Below, piece after piece: positions 13,801 through 23,584 of a stretch of 64,000 nucleotides of DNA (within the stretch, counting starts at the first letter, position 1; every line of letters begins with the position of its first letter). The stretch comes from Theocolax elegans (Eukaryota > Arthropoda > Insecta > Hymenoptera > Cerocephalidae): positions 67,557,044 through 67,621,043 of the forward strand of contig CM047430.1 of NCBI GenBank assembly GCA_026168455.1, read 5' to 3'. Both the position numbers and the translations under genes were made by a program. The notes under the pieces were generated by a model. It was not told the DNA's origin. It saw only the letters and a program-made list of their open reading frames with translations, and ran no database searches.

Positions 13801-15891
13801 TAATGTTCGTATTATTGCGCTTACGTGGTAGTATAAACTCTTGAATCATAAAAATACAGCACATCACGGGTATGTACCAAAGAATTACCTATATAGACGG
13901 ACAATAGCACGCCGACATTGGGCTATTACGGTGGAGGTTGTTAAAGAGTCTGGTGTATCCCGATAACAATAATTTTTGCGCTTAATCGTTTAAATTGCTA
14001 CATGACCTACGGGTTTTGTTCGTACTCATTTTTTTCTTTTCCGTTATGTTTACGAGATTTACTTCTCCGCATATTCTGTATCTCTATTTATAATAATAAG
14101 AAAATAAAATTAATTACTATACAATGATGTATTAAAACTCAGGTTTTCTTGACAGTTGGAGATTACTTTAGATGGGAAATATTTAAGTTTCGTTGTAAGA
14201 AACGCTAGTTTCGTGATGTTAAAACGCTTTTTCCGATTAGCTATCGCTGAAACTCAAAGATATGGAAAGGAAGCTTCATCATTCTCTCGTTCTGCCGGTA
14301 TCTTCATTCTTGCTCGTTATCGGTGTTTACTTTCTTCGGTGGTTGCGAGTAGCAATTACCTTTTCGCGTGAAGTGTCGATGTAAAATAAAAAAACGAGAG
14401 TCACAGCTGCCTGGTTAATTTATGCAAAAATTATATGGTGCGCACTTGCCAGTTAGTAAATATGCAAAATACGTATAACTTATCGATTGTTAATGTAACG
14501 CGCGATGAGCGAGAACCTAACATCAAAGGTATAATAATTTATTTTTCGCGAAATTCGAGAAACAAGACTAGTTCGTTTAACACTTTGTTCTCGACTTGGT
14601 TTTTTTAACGAAGAGAGGACAGTTCATCTGAATCATTATGAAAATGTGTATACCTACTTGTACATTCAAATAAAAATTGAAAGAAAAAAAACGGTAATTA
14701 TCAATTCAAACACGATTGTAAACACGAGATATTAATTTTTTTGATTTGTAAGAAACCGCAATAAAAAAGAACAGATTATTCTTACGTATAACAATGTTGA
14801 TTACAACGTGAAACCGCAAAGAGTCATTAGGTAAGAATTTAAAAGATGTTTTTGAGGCTTATATTTCATAACCGATAATACGATGACCCGGCGGTTTTTC
14901 GGAAACGGCAAAGAAATCCATGAAAATTAAGATGAAGATTGCATGTAGGTAGCCGGTTTTCACGTACAGCAGCGAGGATTCGCGAGGTCACGTTCTCTCG
15001 GAGCGATTCTCGCCACCGATCGTGCGATCGAGACCACCGCTATTACAGATTACGGATAATTTAATTCAGTCAGTCATCATTAATGATTATAGTGTCGGTC
15101 GGTATCATCTCGCGATCTTCTCGAGGAGAACGATCGTGTCGTATTAACGCTCTCGAGAGAGATCAAGGGGACAAGAAATAAAACTGGTATATGCATATAT
15201 ACGAATTCACGCGGTTTTTCCTCTTTTCGTAGGTTAAAAATAATTAGGTAACCTTTAATAGCGCGTAATTTAAAATTCATGAAGATGCACGATAATAGGG
15301 GATTCCATATTTTTTTTACGCCTCCTCTTCGTGTAACTTACTCGTTCGTTTTTACGCCACTTTTCAATAATGACGATGATTACAGATCAGATGAGAACAA
15401 TGGGATATTAATTGAAAGGGCATTACCTTTTGATAATGACCGACTGGGATGTCGAACCTCGAAAATTGAAAGGAATTCTTGCGAAGTTAACTTGAGCACG
15501 ATATACTCTCTTCACATTTCAGATACGAAGGGAGTGGTTGGCCGGTGTATATACATACATTCACTCGAGTGTATTGCTTGGGTATACATACACACGCGAA
15601 CGCTCCCGTTTTTTTTTTCGAATGATTTCCGAAAACACCGTAAGTCAGTCATCGTTCTGTTATAACGATTCTCCACCCTACCCTCCTCTCTATCCCGCCC
15701 TCGGAAAATTCATCGGGTACATCGTTCGGCCATTTGGGCATCGCGCCATCTAGGTACCTGCGCTCGTTTCGGGCTTGTCGATTTATGGTTCCGAACATTA
15801 GTGTCTTGGTTATTTCGTGAAAAAGGACCTCGAGACTCTAGCGTCGAACAATTCGACGTCTCTGATCCTGAGGGTCGTCTCCCTTACTCCC

Positions 15892-15932
15892 TCCCTCCCT
15901 CTCTCTCTCTCTCGCTCTCGCTCTTTCTCTTT
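15892..15932. repeat. CT-rich simple repeat
   Basis: Tract of CCTCCCTCTCTCT type grading into CGCTCT repeats. It produces the Ser/Leu run in the 94-codon frame at 15,801-16,085, which I do not consider a gene. Confidence 0.85.
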
Positions 15933-16808
15933 TTAAAGTACTTCCTAGCTTTGTCTCTTATACCAATGCTCCTTCATAATCGTCATTCGTCCTCGTGCTT
16001 TCCTTCTCTTCCTCTCGCTAGCGTCTCTATTGAGCTGTTAACTACGAAATTATTGCGGTACGACGGTCGTCCTTTTCCCTGCTAAGACTTCGATGGTCCG
16101 AAAATCGTTTATTACCTTTTCAAAATATGAAGGACGGTAATAAAGCGTTTTACTTATTTCAAATTAAAATAAACGCACACCTTGGAAAAACCAATTCGGT
16201 GAAAATGACTTAACTATAAGGAATTTCAAATGTAATTGGAATGTTAAATTAGTATACGCGTTTTCTTAGTAATTTATTTTTATCAAAATGTTTACTGTAT
16301 TTATGATATTTATGTATATATTTTAACGTGTATATATACACACAGGTGGATTGCAGCGAGACGTCCACGTATTTCCTTAAAAAAGATCGGGGCGTCGACT
16401 TGATTGAAATGATGACGATTTATGGCCACGTTGATCCTGCTGCTTCGGGTCTACCATCTGATTTTGCGTATCTCGCGAAGTTCTCCTTCTTTTTTTCCCC
16501 TCGAGAAAAAAATGTGAGAAAAAGAAAAGAAGAGGAATAAGAAGAAGAAGGAGAAATGAGTAACGTAAAACTGGCCGCTATTGCACATATGAGAGAAAGA
16601 GGAAGAGAGAGAAGGAGAGATTAACTAAATTGGCCTCTGGCTGGATAAACAACAACGGGGCTTTCGGTGAAGCCAGTGATTCGTTCCTCTTCGGCAGGAG
16701 CATAGAGTTAGAGGGTCTCGAGAACGCGGCGCCCTTAATTCCCCTCGCTGCAGCCCGGAGGAGAGTCTCGGCTCTTCTTCCACCTAGTCGCGTACGTCGA
16801 AGATATCC

Positions 16809-16809
<1 letters not shown>

Positions 16810-16851
<42 letters not shown>
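16810..16851. repeat. (GA)n microsatellite
   Basis: About 42 bases of GA with one AAGA interruption, inside a CpG-rich patch (16,680-17,130). The overlapping open frames on both strands around it share the repeat and are probably not coding. Confidence 0.95.
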
Positions 16852-16854
<3 letters not shown>

Positions 16855-16855
<1 letters not shown>

Positions 16856-19846
16856 CGAAGAGCCGCAGGGGCAATGGAGGATATCAGGTATTCTCTTGGT
16901 CGGGGGCCGTCTCATTACCCGGTCCCCGAAGGTACCACGCTGCGCTTGCAAGCCTCCCCAGAGTCGCGGATCCTCTCTTTCCCTCTCTTTCCCTCTGTTC
17001 CGCGGTCCTCGGCCCCGTTGTATTATTTCTGTTTCTCCGGTAGAGTGGCAGAACCACGCGGTTGCACACGTGGGACCCATGAGAGCCAACCGTCCGACGT
17101 CGGATAAGACGAGCTGCCCTCTTGACCGCACACGCTTTCATTCTCTCGAATTGTTGGGTATTTGTTTTTATGTCCTTATACCGATTGCTTCACCTCCATT
17201 TTCCCTACGATTTCTAACTTGATATCTGTACAGTTAGTGCTCGACTTTGTTATTTCCAGCTACCTGATATACTTGTTTCCATCGGTACTCGGCACAACCT
17301 CGTGGGATCTTTCTCTATTTAATACGGCTCCATTCAACGTTCAACCACGAGTACACTATTTTAAATAATTACAAAACTAATATAAAGATAATGTACGATT
17401 TCAACAAATTTGTCGTTATCGTCCAGCATTCCCTGACGAAAATTGTTGATTGCATATAAATTTTATAAATCTTCGATCTCCGGATCTGACAAACCTACAA
17501 TTCTAATCGATGTTATACAAGAAATATGTATAATAAAAATCGATGAAACAAGGTAGTTTATCTCTCGGAGTTGGCATTTACCTTTCTCCTGTGTGTCTGT
17601 GTCCACGCGTGAGTATGCGTGTCTCTCTGTGTGTCTGTGTGTGTGAGCGCAGGAGCAAGACTGCCCTACCGCGTATAGGTAAAGGATCAAGACAACGCAG
17701 CCACAGCGGTTGCCTTTGGTCTTTCCACTCTCTCTCCCACTCGTTTTTTTCTCTTCTCAAAAAATGATGCATGGCGTTACCCACACACGCGTTCCCCCCA
17801 TGGAGCTTCTTTTCGGTGCTGACCGGAATCGCGGCATCCTCCGCCTCCATTAGGCTCTTCTACCGGGTCTTCTCGCAGCTATACCGACGTCTCCAAAAAT
17901 AATCACGACAACCAGTGTAACAATAAGAACGAGAACGAGAAGACTATTCCTCTTATTTCGGATTCCACGTGAGACGCGACGACAGACCACCCTGGTAATA
18001 CGCGTGCATCTCTACGAGTCACTTTCTTTGAATTATCGATCATTTTATTTAACATCTTATATGAAGTTGGGTTGTTGCTCTAGTTTACTTATACCAAACC
18101 ACTTATATGTCACATATCAGCAATAAAACTGCAGTAATACTAAGAGAATTAAACTGAAAGCACAATATTTAAAATAAAAGTAAAAGAATACGTGCGTATA
18201 TTAAAATATTAAACGAATACTATAATTATACTGATTATATTCGATTTTAAATTTAAATCAGCATAAAAAATGTGAATTAATAAAATATATATAGTGTCGG
18301 CCGGTTATGCGATGGTTGACCTTCGATCATCGGTATTACCTATAGATACACTGCGCCCATACATATCTACACACACATACATATAACTCGAATAAAATTC
18401 AGAAGCGATGGTGCTGCGGCAGGCGTGAGCTTACCCTCTCCAAGAAGAGGCTTGGACCAAACCCAAAATTCGATGCTTGGACAGGATCCAAAAAACGACT
18501 AATTAATTGCTTATCCGTGGAAGGAAACAAGCCAACCTCGTCATTTTACCAAGCGATACGGGTATTTCCTCTCTCGCGCTCCTCTCCGACGTCTTATAAT
18601 AATCCCTCATTTGGCATTTTTTTTTCGTTCGCTACGCGATATAAGGGCCAGTCATATCCGCATAAATATTCTTCTCTGCCAAGACAAACTTCGCTACCGA
18701 CTTAAATGATCATTCGTTACCCAAGTTACGTACTGTATTCTCTTTATCTGCTTTTTTATAATACACAAATCAAACGATTTGAAAATTATTATATAATTAA
18801 TAATGCCTCGCTTTACACATAGTTACGTCAGTAAATAATAAATTGATAATTCGAGCGTTCGTTAAAGTTGGTTTATTCAATGTAAAAATACGATTTCTAC
18901 AATATATTTACTTAGACACACAGGTCGTATATAAAAAAGTTCGTCTCCCCGCGTAAAAGTAACAATTTTTCTTTTATAACGCACACGTAGAAAAATAATT
19001 AACGAGAGTCCTGGAAACGTCCGTAACCTTCGGTCAACGAAACATAAATCGTGAACTCGCTCGCGCACGTGATAAATCCCAAGCGGTTCTCCCGTTCTCT
19101 CTCTCAGGGCGTTTTGTTGCACTTGTACCAAAGAACGCAGGGGAAAGAGAAAGAGAGAGAGAGAAATCTTGTGTCCTATGTGATTCTCGTTCACTGAGTT
19201 TCTCTCTCCTCCGTATTATTTACAACCGCGCGAGTGTCCGATCGTGCAACTCTATACGCGATCACGACAATAGGAGATGCAACGATAGGCGCCGTCGCGT
19301 ACGTACCATTTAAATGTGAACGAGAGGGTGGGTAGGGGTGGTGCATGCAACCCCAACTTTTCAACGTTACCAGGGTAATTTTAGTCATTTGAATATATAC
19401 GCGTGTGTAACGCGACTCGGTATAATACACCCGCGAACCTTGCGTAATTATATCAATAAACCAGACGTGTGCTCGGTTATATTCGATGCACGCGAAACCT
19501 CTGGGTTAAGTGAAAATTAACTTTGCAGCCAACCGATCTTTTTTCTTTTTCCTTCCACGAAATTTTTCCTCGTACTTTTTCAAAGATCTGACCGGAGGTG
19601 CTTATTTCTTACATCTTTAATCTAGTAGCCATTTTTTAACTTTACTTTCCTTTTATTACAGATTTTGTCATCACTTATTTACAATTGGACAGTTCTTTTT
19701 TTCATATTTTGATCCCTAAGCGTTAAACCGTTGCAATTTATCATATTTTGCAGAACATTTTATTTAACAACGACATGCATAGTGAAATTAATAATAAACT
19801 GCTTCTTAATAAATATGTGTTAAACATAGTATTTAAATCAATTATT
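16855..19846. other. Non-coding region
   Basis: A CpG-rich patch runs to about 17,130. Then come mixed sequence with a short GT-rich stretch at 17,588-17,650, AT-rich DNA at 18,020-18,300 and 18,720-18,900, and a GA-rich spot at 19,144-19,165. Frames of 60-137 codons overlap on both strands and match nothing I recognise. A GATATCTGTACAG acceptor-like sequence ends at 17,233 without a clear exon. I see no gene. Confidence 0.6.
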
Positions 19847-19850
19847 TTAA

Positions 19851-19862
19851 GGGGGTGCCATA
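19851..19862 (+). repeat. Left terminal inverted repeat
   Basis: GGGGGTGCCATA directly after TTAA. It matches the inverse of 27,467-27,478 over all 12 positions; the next base differs. Confidence 0.6.
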
Positions 19863-19903
19863 GCGAAAAACTATCGACGAAGCGTAGGTAATGTAGTAAG
19901 CTG

Positions 19904-19982
19904 TAATGTACTAGCAGCGCCATCATCCGTTGTAACATTATATTACGATATAAGCTTACAGTAGATGGCGCAAATCGTACAT
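19904..19982. repeat. Imperfect hairpin near left end
   Basis: GTAC...AGCGCCATC on one side pairs with GATGGCGCA...GTAC on the other, around an AT-rich loop. A GCGCCATCT motif also occurs near the right end at 27,031-27,039. Such sub-terminal hairpins are common in non-autonomous DNA elements. Confidence 0.5.
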
Positions 19983-20534
19983 TCCAGCTATCATATTCAT
20001 TTACCAGTAACTTTTTGTGCATTGCATTATTTTACAAAAACCATTGTTGCATCCTCAACAATTATCAATAATGGTATCGGTAATATAACCTCAAAATAGA
20101 TGATAATACTAGTATATTTTATTTATTTGACGGGATGTCAGACCCAAATTATAGGGAATCTGCATCTTTCAAAATAAAAATGATATTTATAATAATAAAT
20201 TAAATATTTGAAAAATTTAAAGCGGATTGCTTAAAACACTAGAAATATCTTAACTTTTCGATTTTTCGATTTTTTTAATAATTGATGAAACAATTTGTAG
20301 TCGGTAGGTATTAGTCAAAAAAGGCATACATTTTCAACCCAAACGAAAACGAAAAAAATAAAAAGTGACCCTTTTCTGAGTACGACGTTTCCTTTTCGCG
20401 AACGTCTGCTTTTCGCGCAGCAGATTGCGTCACATTTAAAATATTACTTTTGTATTATACAATGTAGTGATTTGTACCGTTTACTATACTTATTTACTAC
20501 ACTGCAGTGAATAATACTGTAAATACACTTATTT
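19983..20534. other. AT-rich interval inside the TTAA-bounded unit
   Basis: Mostly AT-rich with no open frame worth reporting. Around 20,390-20,430 there is a short CGCG-containing patch. On the minus strand AATAAA-type signals occur near 20,114-20,125, which would suit a 3' end for the minus-strand gene candidate, but this is speculative. Confidence 0.5.
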
Positions 20535-20552
20535 CTGCATTTCTCTATGCAG
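20535..20552. repeat. Diverged hairpin related to the 71/73-bp array
   Basis: CTGCAT-TTCTCT-ATGCAG is a perfect 6-bp stem with a 6-nt loop. It resembles the TTGCAT-TTCGCT-ATGCAA hairpin of the tandem array that begins about 40 bases to the right, so it may be a decayed edge copy. Confidence 0.5.
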
Positions 20553-20581
20553 CGGATTATACCATCTAAAACGCAGCTAGA

Positions 20582-21239
20582 GCCTTTTACCTTTACTGAA
20601 TACATTCCTTACATTTCGCTATGTAAGTACTCGTCGTATTCATTTTGCTTCAACCTTTTTTACCTTTACTGAATACATTCCTTGCATTTCGCTATGCAAG
20701 TACTCGTCGTATTCGTTTTGTTTCAACCTCTTACCTTTACTGAATACATTCCTTACATTTCGCTATGCAAGTACTCGTAGTATTCGTTTTGCTTCAAACT
20801 TTTTTACCTTTACTGAATACATTCCTTGCATTTCGCTATGCAAGTACTCGTCGTATTCGTTTTGCTTCAACCTTTTACCTTTACTGAATACATTCCTTGC
20901 ATTTCGCTATGCAAGTACTCGTGGTATTCGTTTTGCTTCAGACTTTTTTACCTTTACTGAATACGTTCCTTGCATTTCGCTATACAAGTACTCGTGGTAT
21001 TCGTTTTGCTTCAACCTTTTACCTTTACTGAATACATTCCTTGCATTTCGCTATGCAAGTACTCGTGGTATTCGTTTTGCTTCAGACTTTTTTACCTTTA
21101 CTGAATACGTTCCTTGCATTTCGCTATACAAGTACTCGTGGTATTCGTTTTGCTTCAAACTTTTTTGACTTTACTGAATACATTCCTTGCATTTCGTTAT
21201 GCAAGTACTCGTCGTATTCGTTTTGCTTCAACCTTTGAA
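20582..21239. repeat. Tandem array, 9 units alternating 73 and 71 bp
   Basis: The shared motif CTTTACTGAATAC starts at 20591, 20664, 20735, 20808, 20879, 20952, 21023, 21096 and 21169. The spacings are 73, 71, 73, 71, 73, 71, 73 and 73 bases, so the array is built from a dimer of about 144 bp. Every unit has a small hairpin, CTTGCAT-TTCGCT-ATGCAAG or a variant, followed by TACTCG. The open frame at 21,041-21,238 is only the repeat read in one phase. The array lies downstream of the minus-strand gene candidate and could be part of its 3' region. Confidence 0.95.
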
Positions 21240-21354
21240 CACGTGTAGTGAATAGTATTAATCTCTTAATTTTTGTGTTAGACCATCTGGAACCCGATAT
21301 TTCTGAATTTTTCTTTTAATATGTAGGTCCAATTAAGTCCATAAGCATATACAT

Positions 21355-23425
21355 CTACGCCGATCTCTGGATACAGAAAAGTATCTGTAAAACAAGAAAA
21401 ATAAATATAGGACAACAGTATTTCAAAATAAAGCATAAATCATACTTTCAACTTTACTGACCTGGTGTGTATATATCTGAATCGCGGAAACGCTTGCAGA
21501 TACGTAAGGTGTTAACATAGATGGATCATCAAGCAGTAGATGAAATAAATAATTTTCAAGAGTGTCTAGACAGGTTGTACGTTCCAACCTTGAAGTAAGT
21601 CCATATGCGTATAATATGTGGTAGGTTCTCTTGAGATTAATATTGAAATTGTGGAAAATATCTTTGGTTAAACACAGATATACGTCTACGCTGATCTCTT
21701 GAAACATAAGTATCTTTAAAACAGAAAATATTTGACAAGCGAATTTAAAATCTAGATTTAATCACACTTTCATCTGTGATGTAGTCACATCACTAGGCGA
21801 TACCTGAAAATAAAAAATATATATATTAATCAGTAAGTATTCAATAGTAAGAGGTAATATCATGTAAATATACTTATCTGTATTTACAAGGTGATGACGT
21901 GAACGTCCAGAACGTTGTACGGTGTCAGCGTGTCCGTGGGGTTTATCGTTGTTAGCTACTCCTTGGCACGCTGCATCTGAAATAAGAAATATGTTAATAT
22001 TGCATAATAGAAATTATTTATTGGTTGGTAGGAACATATATGTAATAGGTAGGAAGTAAATAGAATATATAATATAGAATATAAAAGGAAAATAATGTAC
22101 AAGTGAACAGACGTTTTGGAAGAAGTAATCGAAGAGTGGATATTCAATTTATGAAATTCAAACGGGAGTTATCAACGGAATGAAAAAACAGCTGCCAATT
22201 AATTGACATGTAACTTCCTCAAATTAAAATGTCGATCCTATATGTAATACATTACTCAAATATAGTATTATTTAATTATATAAAAAAAATGTTATAATAT
22301 TATAATATCTAAAAATATTTCCTTTTCTTATAAATAAATAATATTTTACGATATATCTAAAATTATTTATATTTGTTTAAAAAGTATATTAAAAAGGTTA
22401 AACGAATACTTCTGTATTAGCCAGTTTTTTTAAAAAACATCACATCTTTTCACAAACATAAAGAATATTCCTATAATTTTGTTCAATATTGAAATATGAT
22501 TTACATAAAAACAAATTATTCATATTTGCATATGTATAAGTTATTGACTAAATAGAGACTGACATAGAACGCTTTAGATGGATCAATTAAAAATATAAAA
22601 AATAATCTTTTTTTGCTTTTCTTTCGATTTTCTATAAATATTTTCTTCCAAAAATATGGTTAGTTCCAGATTAAACTACTTTAAAAGTAAACATATTTTA
22701 ATAAAAATTACATTTTAGATTATAATGTTTTCTGAAAAACTAATCCATGAAAGATTTTGTAATGTTTATAGCATAATGCTATTAATATTTACTATTTTCA
22801 CGATAACGCGTCGACATAAAAACCCAAATTTTTCACATTTTAATTTTTCAAATCAAAACTAATGGATATAATTACTTGAAATTTTTATATTTTATGACTT
22901 TTATAAGGTTCCTTCATCATAAATATTGTTAGCTCATTTAACTGATTAATTTCCAAAAATCTAAATAATTAAAAAAAATCTTTTTTTTTTTTAAATAACA
23001 AAAACACTAATAAATATAAATAGTCAACCCATAAATTAATTATACAATAACGAGAATTGTCTTTAAAAAAAAACTATTTGGGGGATAAATATTTAAAAAA
23101 AAATAATAATAATATTTATAACATGTTTTTAGCGAGTCGCAAAATTAAAGTATACTTACAAGTGCACTAAGATAGTGCATACTTCATAAATGATAAACAT
23201 TTAAAATTTCACCGGGATCGGCTGCGTTGTTGACCGCGTCGAAGTCCTTTGTACGTAGTGGACTGCGTCACCTGAGGGGCTGTCTACTTGCGTATGCGAA
23301 CACATTCGCGCACCACTCCACGTCAGTGCCCGGCCAATGTCCCAAACGGTAAGGATCCCGTGCACATGGTGAAACTTACTCGAAGCACATTGTTTACGTG
23401 CTGACCCGCGCTCAGCTGCCGCCAT
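21355..23425 (-). CDS. Spliced gene candidate, long form (138 codons, 4 exons)
   Basis: Coding segments on the minus strand would be 23,425-23,380, 21,976-21,888, 21,713-21,462 and 21,384-21,355. The start is in strong context (AAG ATG G) inside an AAGATGGCGGC element. Exon 1 ends CGA/GTAAGT in phase 1. Exon 2 follows TTATTTCAG and ends CTT/GTAAAT in phase 0. Exon 3 follows TTCTGTTTTAAAG and stays open for 84 codons to CAG/GTCAGT. Exon 4 follows CTTGTTTTACAG and reaches TAG after nine codons. All junctions keep frame over 417 nt. I recognise no domain: the first 45 residues are polar (Arg, His, Asn, Gln rich) and the rest is mixed with leucines, without a clear signal peptide or membrane segment. 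It sits between the 215-bp satellite (upstream) and the 73-bp array (downstream). The sequence shows the sites and frame; that it is expressed is inference. Confidence 0.35.
21762..23425 (-). CDS. Same gene candidate, short form (58 codons, 3 exons)
   Basis: This form uses exons 23,425-23,380 and 21,976-21,888, then 21,803-21,762 in place of the long third exon. The acceptor is a very good TTTTTTATTTTCAG. The frame continues for 13 codons to TGA, giving 177 nt in all. Intron 2 would be 84 nt, a normal insect size. The two forms share 45 N-terminal residues and differ in the C-terminus, so exon choice would swap the tail. The shared part is arginine and histidine rich. I know no homologue. It may be a small peptide gene, a non-coding transcript with a chance frame, or a decayed host gene fragment carried by the element. 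Confidence 0.35.
21977..23379 (-). other. Candidate first intron, AT-rich
   Basis: Between the GTAAGT donor at 23,379 and the TTTCAG acceptor at 21,977 lies 1,403 bases, extremely AT-rich over 22,230-23,150, with no other feature. An alternative GTAAGT occurs on the minus strand at 23,157-23,152, but the main frame is closed before it. The 114-codon frame at 23,201-23,545 overlaps exon 1 and probably just reflects the CpG-rich promoter patch. Confidence 0.35.
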
Positions 23426-23465
23426 CTTAAATCTAACTAGATACAAGCGCGCGCACACTGAATAC
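23418..23465 (-). promoter_or_regulatory. Candidate initiator and AAGATGGCGGC start element
   Basis: On the minus strand TCAGTG (inverse of CACTGA at 23,456-23,461), which resembles the arthropod initiator TCAGT, lies about 32 bases upstream of AAGATGGCGGC. The latter is the core of the YY1/Pho-type element often found just downstream of start sites and containing the start codon. The surrounding 23,200-23,550 is CpG-rich in an otherwise AT-rich neighbourhood, and the 215-bp satellite begins directly upstream. No TATA box is apparent. Confidence 0.4.
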
Positions 23466-23584
23466 ACGCGGTCCGCGCTCGTATCGGCACGAAGTTTGCG
23501 TATATCGAGTAAAGGGAATTCGGAACGCGAGTAGTGGGGGAACACGTGAGTACTGTAATATAATACACGCGTTATTGTATATAG

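Larger units (their letters stand above)
9375..16805. other. Non-coding region with CT/GA tracts
   Basis: No supported gene. CpG-rich patches at 9,400-9,700, 10,200-10,800, 12,640-13,200 and 15,700-15,900 alternate with AT-rich stretches (11,000-11,450, 11,700-11,900, 12,220-12,560, 13,320-13,850, 14,040-14,160, 14,440-14,880, 16,100-16,330). Frames of 150-181 codons at 10,357-10,902 and 12,642-13,203 overlap on opposite strands, contain Ser/Leu or Arg/Glu runs from CT/GA tracts, and show no domain. An acceptor-like CACACAG lies at 16,340-16,346 upstream of an open frame running to 16,540, which I do not recognise. Confidence 0.55.
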
